This document shows, piece by piece, positions 28,382 through 38,088 of a stretch of 64,000 bases of DNA. Made by a program: the position numbers and the translations under genes. The DNA is from an uncultured Clostridia bacterium (GTDB lineage: Bacteria > Bacillota > Clostridia > Monoglobales > Monoglobaceae): NCBI GenBank assembly GCA_947625905.1, contig CANQQJ010000010.1, positions 24,701-88,700 on the forward strand, read 5' to 3'. The notes beneath the pieces are model-generated. The model had not been told where the DNA came from, did not search any database, and saw only the letters and a list, made by a program, of their open reading frames with translations. Numbering within the stretch: the first letter of the stretch is position 1; every line of letters starts with the position of its first letter.

Positions 28382-30157
28382 CTATAAATTTATGTCGGCT
28401 GTTTTGGATGCATTATCCCACTCAACATTAAAACCTAAATTTTCCGCGACAAACCTGAGCGGTATCAAGGTTTTATCATTCACGATCATGGGCGGCACAT
28501 CCATTGTTTGGATCACACCGTCAACGCGGGCCGTTTTGTCTCCGACAGTTAAAACGACTGTTTTATCACCGGCGATCGTCACCGTTTTTGAAGCGTCGTC
28601 CCATTCGACATTCGCGCCGGTCTGCTCAAACAAAAACCGTATAGGGATAAGTATGCGGTCGTTTTCAATAATTGGCGGCGTGACAAAGCTTAAATATCTG
28701 CCGTTTAACGCAACCATCGGTGAAGTCGGATAGTTGTCGTTCATATTAGGTATCCTGCCCATATAGATCACATTGTTTTCACCGAGATATTTAAACTCTC
28801 CGTTATCCATCTTAAACTGAGTTACTACAGACAGGAAATCAATAACATCGTTGCGTGTGATACCGTCCCGGGAATAGTAAAACTTGTCATATCGCGTCCT
28901 AAGCACAAAATAACCGTCGCCGCCATACACATCAACTGTGTCTCCGGTCGCATCTTCATACACGACCTGATATGATGTGCCGTCAGGTCGTGTTATCGTT
29001 CCCATTATCTCTCTGTTCTCCTCATAATACTCCCAACTGCCGCGTTCAATAAACTCGGTTCTCAAAACATCAACACCGTTTGAGGCGCAGCCGCCTTCGG
29101 TGCGATACTCGTCCGAAAATCCACTGTCGATCGAGCCGAAATCAAAGGATTTGAATTCTCCGCCGTCGGTAATGTGATAAATTATTTTATCGCTTGACCA
29201 TGCCAGAACGCCGTAATCGCTAAAATTATAAAATACATAACCCATGTTCGGATACGACCCGTTGCGCATGTTGTATTTTCCGTCGGAGCGTTCGCCGTTC
29301 TTTAATACATAATTGCCGCCGTTTTGATCGAAAATATTCAATTCATCCCCGATTCGAACGCAGCTTTCGTTATTTGAAAGTAACTCGGCGCGCGGAACAA
29401 CGCTTTCTGTCCAATTTTTAAGATCCGACGATGTATAGCGGTACGCAAAGGCTTCATCATCAATTTTACGCCAGAAATCATTAACGACATAATTCTCACC
29501 GTCAAAGCCAACATTAAACGGTCCGTAGGATTCATCATATCCGGGAATAATGGCTTTTTCAAAATTGATGCCGTCGCTTGAATAATATATTCCGCGCATA
29601 TATTCGTGCGATTCACCCATCAGCAGTCCGTTAACATTATAAAGCTTGATGCCGTCGGGAAAACCATCAATTCTTTTAAAATCAATGCAGTCCGTTGTGC
29701 TGTAAGTACCGGCAGAGCCGTTACAATCATTTACGAAAATAACGGCTCTGTCTTTAATGCGTGCTGTGTTCAAATCATCGGGCGGCGCGGGAAGATTATT
29801 GGTATACTGTTCCCAATTTATCCCGTCACTCGACACGAGCGTCACTCCATTACCGACAGCGCGAAAAGCACCGTCAAGGTAAATGACCGTGTTAACATCC
29901 GGAAGACCGTCGATAACACTCCAGTTTTCAAAATCCGTACTGTATGTGATACGGTTCACACGGACCCCGACATATATTTGACCGTTCGTGTCAATATGTG
30001 ATACCGCGAAATAATCAGAGGCGCACGAATAATCCTTTTCTGTTTCGGGCGTGTAGGCCCACGCGGGGATCGAAACAAGCAGCGCGCAAAGAAGCAATGA
30101 CAAAAACCTTGCGCAAAAACGTATGATGCCGATATTACTCTTCAACGGCTGTGTCAT
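28382..30157 (-). CDS. Secreted protein with C-terminal copper-amine-oxidase-type stalk domain
   Basis: 591 aa. N-terminal signal peptide (Arg, hydrophobic FLSLLLCALLVSIPAWA, cleavage after AWA), then about 430 residues of repeated Trp/Asp-rich segments (SSDGINW, SSDGINF, TSSDLKNW) like a beta-propeller, and at the end two LIPLRF/IPIRFLFE units of the Cu_amine_oxidN1 stalk domain (about 470-590). The stalk domain is common in secreted Bacillota proteins and is not an amine oxidase. The start overlaps the end of the upstream ABC substrate-binding gene by 23 bases and has no good ribosome site, so the exact start is uncertain. Confidence 0.8.
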   Translation of the reverse strand: MTQPLKSNIGIIRFCARFLSLLLCALLVSIPAWAYTPETEKDYSCASDYFAVSHIDTNGQIYVGVRVNRITYSTDFENWSVIDGLPDVNTVIYLDGAFRAVGNGVTLVSSDGINWEQYTNNLPAPPDDLNTARIKDRAVIFVNDCNGSAGTYSTTDCIDFKRIDGFPDGIKLYNVNGLLMGESHEYMRGIYYSSDGINFEKAIIPGYDESYGPFNVGFDGENYVVNDFWRKIDDEAFAYRYTSSDLKNWTESVVPRAELLSNNESCVRIGDELNIFDQNGGNYVLKNGERSDGKYNMRNGSYPNMGYVFYNFSDYGVLAWSSDKIIYHITDGGEFKSFDFGSIDSGFSDEYRTEGGCASNGVDVLRTEFIERGSWEYYEENREIMGTITRPDGTSYQVVYEDATGDTVDVYGGDGYFVLRTRYDKFYYSRDGITRNDVIDFLSVVTQFKMDNGEFKYLGENNVIYMGRIPNMNDNYPTSPMVALNGRYLSFVTPPIIENDRILIPIRFLFEQTGANVEWDDASKTVTIAGDKTVVLTVGDKTARVDGVIQTMDVPPMIVNDKTLIPLRFVAENLGFNVEWDNASKTADINL

Positions 30158-30965
30158 TATACTTCGCGGCCAGTTCCTCTATCTCACCGTTTTCTTTCAT
30201 CTCGGCAAGCGTGGCGTTGATCGTCTCGAGCAGCTCGGAATTACCTTTCTTAACGGCGATCGCGTATTCCTCGGCGGCGAAAGCTTCCTCATCCTCAACA
30301 ACTTTGAGGCCGGTGCTCTCGGCAAGCTTTATACCGGTATATGAGTCAATAACAACCGCGTCCAGTCTGCCGTTCTTAACATCCTGAACAACATCAATGC
30401 CTCTGTTGGCGCGAACGATATTCGCCTCGTCAAGCGCGAGATCCTCAGTTACGATCGTATCGGCAGTGTATCCGATAACAACGCCGACTTTTTTGTCGTT
30501 TTTAAGATCCTCGGCGGAAGCGATATCGCTGTCCTGGGGAACAACGATAACCTGCTCGGCCACATAATAGGGGTCCGAAAAGTCAACGTTATTCTTTCTC
30601 TCTTCTGTGATGGTCATGCCGGCGATACCCATGTCAACCTTACCTGTTGAAACAGCGGCTATGATTCCATCAAACTCCATATCGGACACTTTGAGGGTTT
30701 TGCCCGCCTTTTCGGCGATTTTCTGCGCTATTGCAACGTCAATGCCGTCATACTCGCCCACAAGACCGTTCGAGGTTGTGAATTCAAACGGAGGGAAGGC
30801 CGCGTTTGTGGCCATGATCAGTTCTCCGCCCGTCTCGGTGTCGGCAGCCTTGTCTGCGTCGTTAGTTGTGGTGCTTGTCGAGCTTGTTCCGCCGCAGGCC
30901 GCCAAAAGGCACACGCACAGTGACAGCGCAAGAACCAGCGCCAATGCTTTTTTCCAATTTTTCAT
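30135..30965 (-). CDS. Amino acid ABC transporter substrate-binding lipoprotein
   Basis: 276 aa. Signal peptide with lipobox LLAAC (Cys near residue 24), Thr/Ser/Asp linker, then a periplasmic-binding fold of the family 3 polar amino acid type (FPPFEFTTSNGLVGEYDGIDVAIAQKI, DFSDPYYVAEQ). First gene of a binding protein-ATPase-permease set, reading order on the minus strand permease, ATPase, binding protein. Substrate is likely a polar amino acid or cystine; not resolvable by eye. AAAGGAGAG precedes the ATG. Confidence 0.92.
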   Translation of the reverse strand: MKNWKKALALVLALSLCVCLLAACGGTSSTSTTTNDADKAADTETGGELIMATNAAFPPFEFTTSNGLVGEYDGIDVAIAQKIAEKAGKTLKVSDMEFDGIIAAVSTGKVDMGIAGMTITEERKNNVDFSDPYYVAEQVIVVPQDSDIASAEDLKNDKKVGVVIGYTADTIVTEDLALDEANIVRANRGIDVVQDVKNGRLDAVVIDSYTGIKLAESTGLKVVEDEEAFAAEEYAIAVKKGNSELLETINATLAEMKENGEIEELAAKYNDTAVEE

Positions 30966-30998
30966 GTAGATCTCTCCTTTTAAAATTTTTATATTTTT

Positions 30999-31727
30999 TT
31001 ATAATATTTTGCTTAAAAATGACTTCGTTCTCGGATTTTGCGGCGTATCAAAAATCTCGGAAGGCGTTCCCTGCTCGTAAACAATTCCCTCATCCATAAA
31101 GAATACTCGGGAAGCAATTTCCCTCGCAAATCCCATTTCGTGGGTAACAACGACCATCGTCATTCCCTCGTCCGCCAATTTTTTCATAACATCCAGAACC
31201 TCTCCGACCATCTCCGGATCGAGAGCCGAAGTCGGTTCGTCAAACAGCATGATCTCGGGATCCATCGCAAGGGCTCTCGCGATTGCAATTCTCTGCTGCT
31301 GGCCGCCGGAAAGCTGCCCGGGATATGCGTCCGCCTTTTCTTCAAGTCCGACAGTCTTAAGAAGCTCCATCGCCCTGCGTTTCGCTGAATCCTTATTCTG
31401 CTTTTTCACATTGAGAGGCGCAAGAGTTATGTTTTCAAGCACAGTCAGGTGTGGAAATAGATTAAACTGCTGGAAAACCATTCCCATTTTTTCGCGCACA
31501 TGATTTATATTGCATTTCTTATCACAAATGTCCTCGCCGTCAATGTAAATATGACCGTCGGTCGGTTCTTCGAGACGGTTTATACAGCGCAAAAATGTTG
31601 ATTTACCGCTGCCCGAGGGACCTATAACAACAATTTTTTCGCCCTTTTCAATACTTTCGGTAATATTTTTTAGGACAACATGATCACCGAAACTTTTCTT
31701 TAAATTCTTAACTTCGATCATAGACAT
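30999..31727 (-). CDS. Polar amino acid ABC transporter ATP-binding protein (GlnQ-like)
   Basis: 242-aa ABC ATPase: Walker [10 protein letters not shown] (about 36-44), Q-loop in [12 protein letters not shown], signature LSGGQQQR and Walker [15 protein letters not shown]. Belongs to the GlnQ/HisP subfamily. GGAGGG, overlapping the permease stop, precedes the ATG at 31727. Confidence 0.95.
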   Translation of the reverse strand: MSMIEVKNLKKSFGDHVVLKNITESIEKGEKIVVIGPSGSGKSTFLRCINRLEEPTDGHIYIDGEDICDKKCNINHVREKMGMVFQQFNLFPHLTVLENITLAPLNVKKQNKDSAKRRAMELLKTVGLEEKADAYPGQLSGGQQQRIAIARALAMDPEIMLFDEPTSALDPEMVGEVLDVMKKLADEGMTMVVVTHEMGFAREIASRVFFMDEGIVYEQGTPSEIFDTPQNPRTKSFLSKIL

Positions 31728-31739
31728 ATATAATCCCTC

Positions 31740-32432
31740 CTAACGTCTGTCGTCGCTTGCGCGAAGTCTCTTTTCCAATCTCGATAAAAGCAAGGAGAAG
31801 ATTTTGATAACAACATAGTATATTATCGCGCAGGACAGCAGCGGCCATAAGAAATCATAAGTAAGAGTCTGAACTTTTTTGGCGGCTCCCAACAGATCAA
31901 TATTGTTAATCATACCGATAACAGCTGTCTCTTTGATAAGCACGATAAACTCGTTAACAAGCGCCGGGAGAATATTTTTAAGCGTCTGGGGCATTATGAT
32001 AAGTCTCATTGTCTGCGCCTGAGTTAAACCAAGCGAGCGTCCCGCCTCGGTCTGTCCTTTGTTTATCGAAAGAATGCCGCCGCGCACGATTTCAGCTATA
32101 TACGCACCGCTGTTTATGCTGAACGCAATAACACCTACAAACCATGCGGGTATGCTCCTGGCACCCGCGAGAATAACAAAATAGAATATGAGCACCTGGA
32201 CCATGGTAGGCGTGCCTCTGATAACATCAATATAAAGTCCCGCTATCCAATTTAAAATCTTGGATTTTGAAAGTCTGCCAAGCGCGGCCAAAATACCCAG
32301 TATAAGGCCGAACAATACGGCAAACAGCGAGATCAACAGAGTGTAACCTAAACCGCGAACAAATAACACCCATCTGTCGTCATAAATAAATGTGGCGTAC
32401 AAGCCGTCAAGCATCGGCTGAAAGAATTGCAT
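31740..32432 (-). CDS. Polar amino acid ABC transporter permease
   Basis: 230-aa HisM/GlnP-type inner-membrane subunit with about five helices and the EAA loop (EAGRSLGLTQAQTMRLIIMPQTLKNILPAL) that contacts the ATPase. First gene of the transporter operon; ATPase and binding lipoprotein follow within 13 and 33 bases. Confidence 0.95.
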   Translation of the reverse strand: MQFFQPMLDGLYATFIYDDRWVLFVRGLGYTLLISLFAVLFGLILGILAALGRLSKSKILNWIAGLYIDVIRGTPTMVQVLIFYFVILAGARSIPAWFVGVIAFSINSGAYIAEIVRGGILSINKGQTEAGRSLGLTQAQTMRLIIMPQTLKNILPALVNEFIVLIKETAVIGMINNIDLLGAAKKVQTLTYDFLWPLLSCAIIYYVVIKIFSLLLSRLEKRLRASDDRR

Positions 32433-32558
32433 GAATCAAATCACCGTCCTTAATGTAAATGTATATCAAGAATATAATAACAGATTTTCCAATAAATTTC
32501 AAGACTTTTGTTAACAATTTGTTAAAAATATTATTTCAATACGGTAACTGTACAAATA

Positions 32559-32581
32559 AAAAGAGGGCAAAGCCCTCTTTT
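32559..32581 (-). terminator. Terminator of the 340-aa membrane protein gene
   Basis: AAGAGGGC-AAA-GCCCTCTT hairpin with A-run before and T-run after it; on the minus strand it follows the stop codon directly and ends in a U-tract. Confidence 0.8.
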
Positions 32582-33602
32582 ACATAATTTTTTTGTTTCT
32601 CAAAGCTATTTCTTCGGCATGTTTCGCCTTGAGTTTGGCGATTTCAAGAGCTCTTGCTCTCTTTTCTGCATCGCTTAATACAGCGGATGAGGTCGGATGC
32701 GACTTGTGAGATACCGGCGAATTTTTGGAACTCTTTTTTCTGCGCATAGCTTTGTTTTCGCTGTCGGCCATTCTGTTTGCGACAAGCTCGGCATGATCGC
32801 GCTTGTTTATTGCAAGTTCAAGATTGGTAAGCTTTTTTGACGACACTTCGGTTGTGTTGACAGCCTTGGCTTTATCTGCCTTCTTGCGCAATTTTGACTC
32901 AGCTTTACGAGCCTTTTTCAAAGAAACCGGCTCGCTTATCGTGGCGTATTTTTTCTTTTTAAGAGGCACGTTTGAACGGAAAATCGCCTCGGTACTGTCA
33001 TCCTTATTAAATGTGCGCAGGAAGTTTTTGGGGTTGAGAGCGCAGCTCGCAGCTCTGAAAAATCTTCCGTCAGCGATACGATACCCGGGAAGTTTTGCGT
33101 ATGTATAAATAAATAAAGCCGCAGCAGCAAACAGAACGACCGGGAGCCAAATCAAAAAGTGGTTCGGCATAAAAGTGAGTATACCGTCAATTTCGCCGTC
33201 GCTTCTCCATTCATGTATCGACACGGTCAAAAGAACGGAATACACAATGCTGCACAATGTTCCGATAAGCGATACAAAAAAATTAACCACCTGCACCATG
33301 CGATATGTAAACAAAGAAAGTCCCAAAGAAATAACTCCGAGCATAAGTATAACCGCCGCAAACACGATCATGATAAGAGCGGTATTGCTCAGAGGTATAG
33401 CGAAATAATCAAAAAATTTCGCAAAATTTCCGAACGCAAATGATGAAATACTGAATTTCTCGGTGACGTCGCGAAGTTCCTCAGCCTTGACCGAGAGTGC
33501 CGGCAGCCGCTGCGCGGCGAACAACAGCAAAAGCGACAGGACCGCAAAAAATCTGAATCCTATATTTTGCAAAACCTTGATATATATTTTTTCGGATTTC
33601 AT
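32580..33602 (-). CDS. Membrane protein of unknown function with basic C-terminal tail
   Basis: 340 aa, not recognised. N-terminal half has four hydrophobic helices (about residues 13-32, 74-97, 105-128 and 150-170). From about residue 205 it is a cytoplasmic, Lys/Arg/Ala/Ser-rich tail with charged helices (KKARKAESKLRKKADKAKAV and EKRARALEIAKLKAKHAEEI), coiled-coil-like and positively charged, so it might touch nucleic acid or a membrane surface. TGGAGG precedes the ATG; it ends at a strong terminator and is probably monocistronic. Confidence 0.75.
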   Translation of the reverse strand: MKSEKIYIKVLQNIGFRFFAVLSLLLLFAAQRLPALSVKAEELRDVTEKFSISSFAFGNFAKFFDYFAIPLSNTALIMIVFAAVILMLGVISLGLSLFTYRMVQVVNFFVSLIGTLCSIVYSVLLTVSIHEWRSDGEIDGILTFMPNHFLIWLPVVLFAAAALFIYTYAKLPGYRIADGRFFRAASCALNPKNFLRTFNKDDSTEAIFRSNVPLKKKKYATISEPVSLKKARKAESKLRKKADKAKAVNTTEVSSKKLTNLELAINKRDHAELVANRMADSENKAMRRKKSSKNSPVSHKSHPTSSAVLSDAEKRARALEIAKLKAKHAEEIALRNKKIM

Positions 33603-33695
33603 CTGACAGCCTCCAAATCAGTTATTAACATTATTATAATAAAAACAAAGCGTTTCGTCAATACAAATTTAAAAATTAACTCATATTGCCTCGAA

Positions 33696-35120
33696 TCAGT
33701 CGAGTATTCCGAATTTGATGATCCTGCCCGAGCGCAAAAGGCCAAGCATTGACCAGTACATAATCAAAACGCGCGGCTCAAAAAGCGAGGATTCGAGCAT
33801 TGAGGAAATGGATATGCCCAAAAGCGCCGCAAGACCCGCAGCAAAAACCAGCTTTTGTCTGGGTGTCGCTCTGAACATACAAGTTATTGACGAGTGGGCT
33901 ATTCTTAAAATATAATACATGAAACCTATCATAAATATCGCACCGACGTTAACAAGTATATTAAAATATATAGGGCTTATTGTGAAATTGGGAAGATTGA
34001 TAAGAGAATGTCTGTCTCCGTAGTGAAGTGCGGAAATGTTATACATATTAACAAAGTTGTCAGTGTTGACACCGAATCCGTTGCGCCAGAATCCGCGAAA
34101 AGCATTGATAATATTCTGAAAAAGATTGCCGTTTCCGCTCTCGCGCTGCCACATAAGTATAATATTATTTATCACTCTGTCGCTGAAAGTCGGAGCCAGC
34201 AGCAATATCATGGGAATATATCGTCTGTCGATCAGCACGATAACTATTATAAGCTCAATAAAGTATGCGATAAATGCGGCTTTTGACTGCGTGGCAGTTA
34301 TTACCCAAAATGACAATCCCATAGTCAGTACTGTATATATAATTCGCCTGAGCGCGGACTTAAGCGTGATCGGATATACAAAAGCGAACGGAAACAGCAG
34401 CACAAGTATTTCCGCGAACACTTCGGAATTGCCAAAAACTCCGTTGATAGCAGAGCCGAAATCTCCGGGAGTATTCGCCTGAACAATTCCGATGAAGCAC
34501 AGAGCGATCAACGCGATAAACAAAAACATCAAATGGTTTTCAAGATCGGTCTGTGTTCTTATCGCGAAGGAGATCAAAAAAAACAAATCAACGGCAAGAA
34601 GAAAATACGAAAGAGTCTTGCAGGCGGCTATCGGGATAGAAATGCTCATCATTGCTATGAACATCGTGATGACCAGATTGATAAGTATGAAAATAACGCC
34701 GGTTCTGTGAACAGCGTTGTGGCTTATATAAATCAATGCAATGCAGCCGAAAACCGGCACCATATAAAAATTGTCCCAAAACCTCGACGGAAACAGCAGA
34801 ACAAACAACATGAATATTCCGATGTAATAAGCGTGGAACCTTATTCTTGACTTCGGGATATAAAAAGCCAAATGTCTTATCGCATATGTGGTGTATCTGT
34901 AAAACGCACTGGCGTACCAAGCCTCTCCGACTTTTTTTGTGTTAAAAAATATTTCAAGATACTTATTGTTTAAAACGCTTTTTTCGACCCAACCGATAAA
35001 TTTATAAGTGTAGCTTGACAAAAAATCACTTTTAAGGCGCGGAACCATAACGCCGGTTATCCAAAGGATAATCTCGCACAAAAAACTGTTTTTATATGTG
35101 GCGATAAATGTGTCTTTCAT
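33696..35120 (-). CDS. O-antigen ligase-like polysaccharide polymerase
   Basis: 474-aa membrane protein with about 11-12 helices and a large outer loop near residues 340-400, the layout of the Wzy_C/O-antigen ligase (RodA-like GT-C) superfamily. In Bacillota such proteins polymerise or transfer wall or capsular glycans. Pairs with the upstream DUF4330-like gene (32 bases away), an arrangement I associate with surface glycan loci, but no glycosyltransferase is in this window. GGGAG precedes the ATG. Confidence 0.78.
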   Translation of the reverse strand: MKDTFIATYKNSFLCEIILWITGVMVPRLKSDFLSSYTYKFIGWVEKSVLNNKYLEIFFNTKKVGEAWYASAFYRYTTYAIRHLAFYIPKSRIRFHAYYIGIFMLFVLLFPSRFWDNFYMVPVFGCIALIYISHNAVHRTGVIFILINLVITMFIAMMSISIPIAACKTLSYFLLAVDLFFLISFAIRTQTDLENHLMFLFIALIALCFIGIVQANTPGDFGSAINGVFGNSEVFAEILVLLFPFAFVYPITLKSALRRIIYTVLTMGLSFWVITATQSKAAFIAYFIELIIVIVLIDRRYIPMILLLAPTFSDRVINNIILMWQRESGNGNLFQNIINAFRGFWRNGFGVNTDNFVNMYNISALHYGDRHSLINLPNFTISPIYFNILVNVGAIFMIGFMYYILRIAHSSITCMFRATPRQKLVFAAGLAALLGISISSMLESSLFEPRVLIMYWSMLGLLRSGRIIKFGILD

Positions 35121-35152
35121 ATGCTCTCCCGAAGATTGATAATTCTAACAAA

Positions 35153-35758
35153 CTACTGCATATCGCTTATATAAACGTCAAAAACAGTGTTTCCTATAAC
35201 AAGCTGCATGCTTTGTCCTATCAAATATACATTTTTATTGATCCTTATGCCGTGTTCGGCTTTCGCGGCATCGACAGCAGCGGTAAAAACCGCTTTTGCT
35301 CTTGTCGGCTCGGGCGTCGGACGAGGCGTTGGCGTATTTTTTTTTGACCTGCGCTCACTATCCTCGCTGTTTTCGGAATCTTCCGCATTTTCGTCGTCTG
35401 TGCTGTCTTCATCCGAATCTTCGGAAATCTCTTCATCATTCTCGTCCTCAGACACGGATTCGAGTGTTTCGGGAGCGGAGGGAATATATTCAAAAAGCGG
35501 CGTTACTTCAAAATCGGAGAGCTCGCCAACCTCGTCTCCGGTCGCCGCATCAATGCAAAGCTCGCCTTGATTGATCGTTTCAAAAAGCCGAATCGGAGCG
35601 CTCTCGCAAACATAGGTAAGCTTATATTCGCGATACTCGCTCTCGTCTCCGCTGCCCGATACGGACTTATATATCAGAGCCAAAATACTGAGCAGTATTA
35701 TCACTATCAGCAGCAAGTCGATTATATTCAGTTTCCAGATAATTTTTTTCTGAAGCAT
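35153..35758 (-). CDS. DUF4330-like single-pass membrane protein
   Basis: 201 aa. Short basic N-terminus, WKLNIIDLLLIVIILLSIL as a single membrane anchor (about 8-28), then an outer domain with a beta-rich start (EYKLTYVCESAPIRLFETI), a disordered acidic stretch (about 100-140, Asp/Glu/Ser) followed by a Lys/Arg/Pro segment, and a conserved-looking end. The LNIIDLL anchor fits DUF4330, whose function is unknown. Lies just ahead of the polymerase gene on the same strand. Confidence 0.7.
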   Translation of the reverse strand: MLQKKIIWKLNIIDLLLIVIILLSILALIYKSVSGSGDESEYREYKLTYVCESAPIRLFETINQGELCIDAATGDEVGELSDFEVTPLFEYIPSAPETLESVSEDENDEEISEDSDEDSTDDENAEDSENSEDSERRSKKNTPTPRPTPEPTRAKAVFTAAVDAAKAEHGIRINKNVYLIGQSMQLVIGNTVFDVYISDMQ

Positions 35759-35830
35759 TTATCCCACCCCGTTACAAAACAAATACCTAATTTTATTATA
35801 TCATGAACAAATACAATTTGCAAATGTATT

Positions 35831-38029
35831 TTACTGACTGTTGTCATCAAAGCTTATTTGTTCAATACCCAGGTCGGATTCTCTCACAAGCGCTCCGACT
35901 GCCGGGTATGTGCGCGTTCTGAATCTGGACAGATTTATAATATCCGACTCGGCCGCGAGCGCGCATCGGCTGACAACACTGCCCTTTCTTGATGACATGA
36001 TATTTATGCCCTGCGTGGAACGGGTCGTTTTAAGAGGGATCTTATCCGTTTTAACAGCCAATGCACGGCCGCTGTCCGAAAATAAAACGATCTCGATATT
36101 TTCACCCTCGGGCACGAAAAACATTTGGACCAAAGGCGACTTGGCCGAAAAAGCTGCCGATAGCTTTTTCCGGTTTGTTTTGGTTTGATAAGCGGCAAGC
36201 GGCACCTTTGCGACCTTTCCGTTTTCAAAACAGAATATAAGCTCGCCCTTAAAGTCATCGGTAACAGCCATGCCCATAATTTTCTCTTTGTCGGTCAGCC
36301 CCAATAGGTTGGGAATAAAATCGCCGAGCAGACTGGCCTTGCTGTCCGGAATATCATACGCCTTCATTTTGTAGGCCGTTCCGCCTTCGGCGAAGAATAT
36401 GATCTCGCTGCTGTTTCTGGCCTCAACTTCCTGAACAAGCTCGTCGCCCTCCTTAACCTTCTGCTCGCCGCTTGTGCGCAAAGAGACAAGAGATATCTTT
36501 TTTAAGTATCCGTCGCGTGTCCTGAACAGCTTTAAACCGTAATCCGGAATAGTCTCATCCACCGTCGGCACTTTTATTTCATCGGCTGATATTATTTCGG
36601 TCTTGCGGTCGGAGCCGAATTTTTTTGCTACCTGTTTCAACTGCTTTTCGATCAACTTGTTTATTCTGCGTTTGCTTTCAACCGTTTTGCGGAGATCATC
36701 AAGCTCGTTTTTAAGGTTTTCTATCTCGGCTGTGCGTTTTAAAATATAGTCTTTATTAAGATTTCTAAGCTTTATTTCGGCCACGAACTCAGCCTGCGCG
36801 CGGGTTATGTTAAAACCTCTCATAAGATTCGGAACAACCATCGAATCGTCCTCGGTCTCGCGAACGATTTTGATCGCTTTATCAATGTCAAGCAAAATAA
36901 GGTTAAGGCCCTCAAGAAGATGCAGCTTAGCGCTCTTTTTGTCGATATCATAGCTGATCGCTCGCTTAACGCAGCTGCGGCGGAACCTGAGCCATTCGCA
37001 GAGAATATCATTCACGCCCAGCACCATAGGTGAGCCTTCTACCAGAATATTAAAGTTGCAGCCGAAACTGTCCTGAAGCGCGGTCATTTTATAGAGCTTC
37101 GCCATGAGAGCATCGGGGTCTGTGCCGCGCTTTAAATCTATCGTGATCTTGAGTCCCTTAAGATCTGTCTCATCGCGCACATCAGATATCTCTCTCGCTT
37201 TGCCCGACTTTACCAGATCAACAATTTTGTCAATAATGACTTCAACGGTCGTGCTGTAAGGTATCTCATATATATCAATGCAGTTCTGTTTTTTGTCGTA
37301 TTTATATTTTGCGCGGACCTTGATCGAACCTCTTCCCGTGCGGTATATCTCCTCAATTTCGGCTTTGCTGTAGAGCAATTGTCCTCCGGTAGGGAAGTCC
37401 GGAGCCGGCATGATCCCGGACAGATCAGCCTCGGGATCCTTCATTACCGCGATCGTGGCATCGCACAGCTCGCGAAGATTGAAGCAGCATATATTTGAGG
37501 CCATTCCGACCGCGATGCCTTGGTTAGGGTTAGCCAGAATGTTAGGAAATGTCGTCGGCAGGAGTGTCGGCTCTTTCATCGAACCGTCATAGTTGTCGAC
37601 AAAGTCGACCGTGTCCTTGTCGATCTCGCCAAACAGCTCGGTGCATACCGGGCACAGCTTGACCTCGGTGTATCTGGCCGCGGCGTATGCCATATCGCGC
37701 GAGTACACGCGGCCAAAATTTCCTTTTGACTTGACAAGAGGAAGAAGAAGAGCTCCGTTTCCGTCGGTCAGTCTGACAAGCGTCTCGTATATCGCTGCGT
37801 CGCCGTGAGGATTAAGGCGCATCGTCTGCCCTACAATATTCGCGGATTTTGTGAGCGAGCCGTTTATGAGCCCCATTTTGTACATGGTGTAAAGCAGCTT
37901 GCGGTGCGACGGCTTGAGTCCGTCGATCTCGGGTATTGCCCTGGAAATGATAACGCTCATGGCATAAGGCATATAATTGTTTTCCAGGGTATCGGTTATC
38001 TGTTGTTCTTGTATTATAGGTTTTTTCAT
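35831..38029 (-). CDS. parC: DNA topoisomerase IV-type subunit A
   Basis: 732-aa type IIA subunit that cuts and rejoins DNA. Catalytic Tyr in AARYTEVKL (about residue 119), quinolone-pocket region HGDAAIYETL (about 75-84), then coiled gate and a reduced beta-pinwheel end. It lacks the GyrA-box, which supports a topo IV role, though it is shorter than classical ParC and belongs to the second type IIA lineage seen in Clostridia. Its B subunit is 59 bases upstream on the same strand. Weak ribosome site. Confidence 0.88.
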   Translation of the reverse strand: MKKPIIQEQQITDTLENNYMPYAMSVIISRAIPEIDGLKPSHRKLLYTMYKMGLINGSLTKSANIVGQTMRLNPHGDAAIYETLVRLTDGNGALLLPLVKSKGNFGRVYSRDMAYAAARYTEVKLCPVCTELFGEIDKDTVDFVDNYDGSMKEPTLLPTTFPNILANPNQGIAVGMASNICCFNLRELCDATIAVMKDPEADLSGIMPAPDFPTGGQLLYSKAEIEEIYRTGRGSIKVRAKYKYDKKQNCIDIYEIPYSTTVEVIIDKIVDLVKSGKAREISDVRDETDLKGLKITIDLKRGTDPDALMAKLYKMTALQDSFGCNFNILVEGSPMVLGVNDILCEWLRFRRSCVKRAISYDIDKKSAKLHLLEGLNLILLDIDKAIKIVRETEDDSMVVPNLMRGFNITRAQAEFVAEIKLRNLNKDYILKRTAEIENLKNELDDLRKTVESKRRINKLIEKQLKQVAKKFGSDRKTEIISADEIKVPTVDETIPDYGLKLFRTRDGYLKKISLVSLRTSGEQKVKEGDELVQEVEARNSSEIIFFAEGGTAYKMKAYDIPDSKASLLGDFIPNLLGLTDKEKIMGMAVTDDFKGELIFCFENGKVAKVPLAAYQTKTNRKKLSAAFSAKSPLVQMFFVPEGENIEIVLFSDSGRALAVKTDKIPLKTTRSTQGINIMSSRKGSVVSRCALAAESDIINLSRFRTRTYPAVGALVRESDLGIEQISFDDNSQ

Positions 38030-38088
38030 AATTATTTCTCAATTCTTTATAGCATTTTATATTTACAACAAAATATTGTAACGTATGT

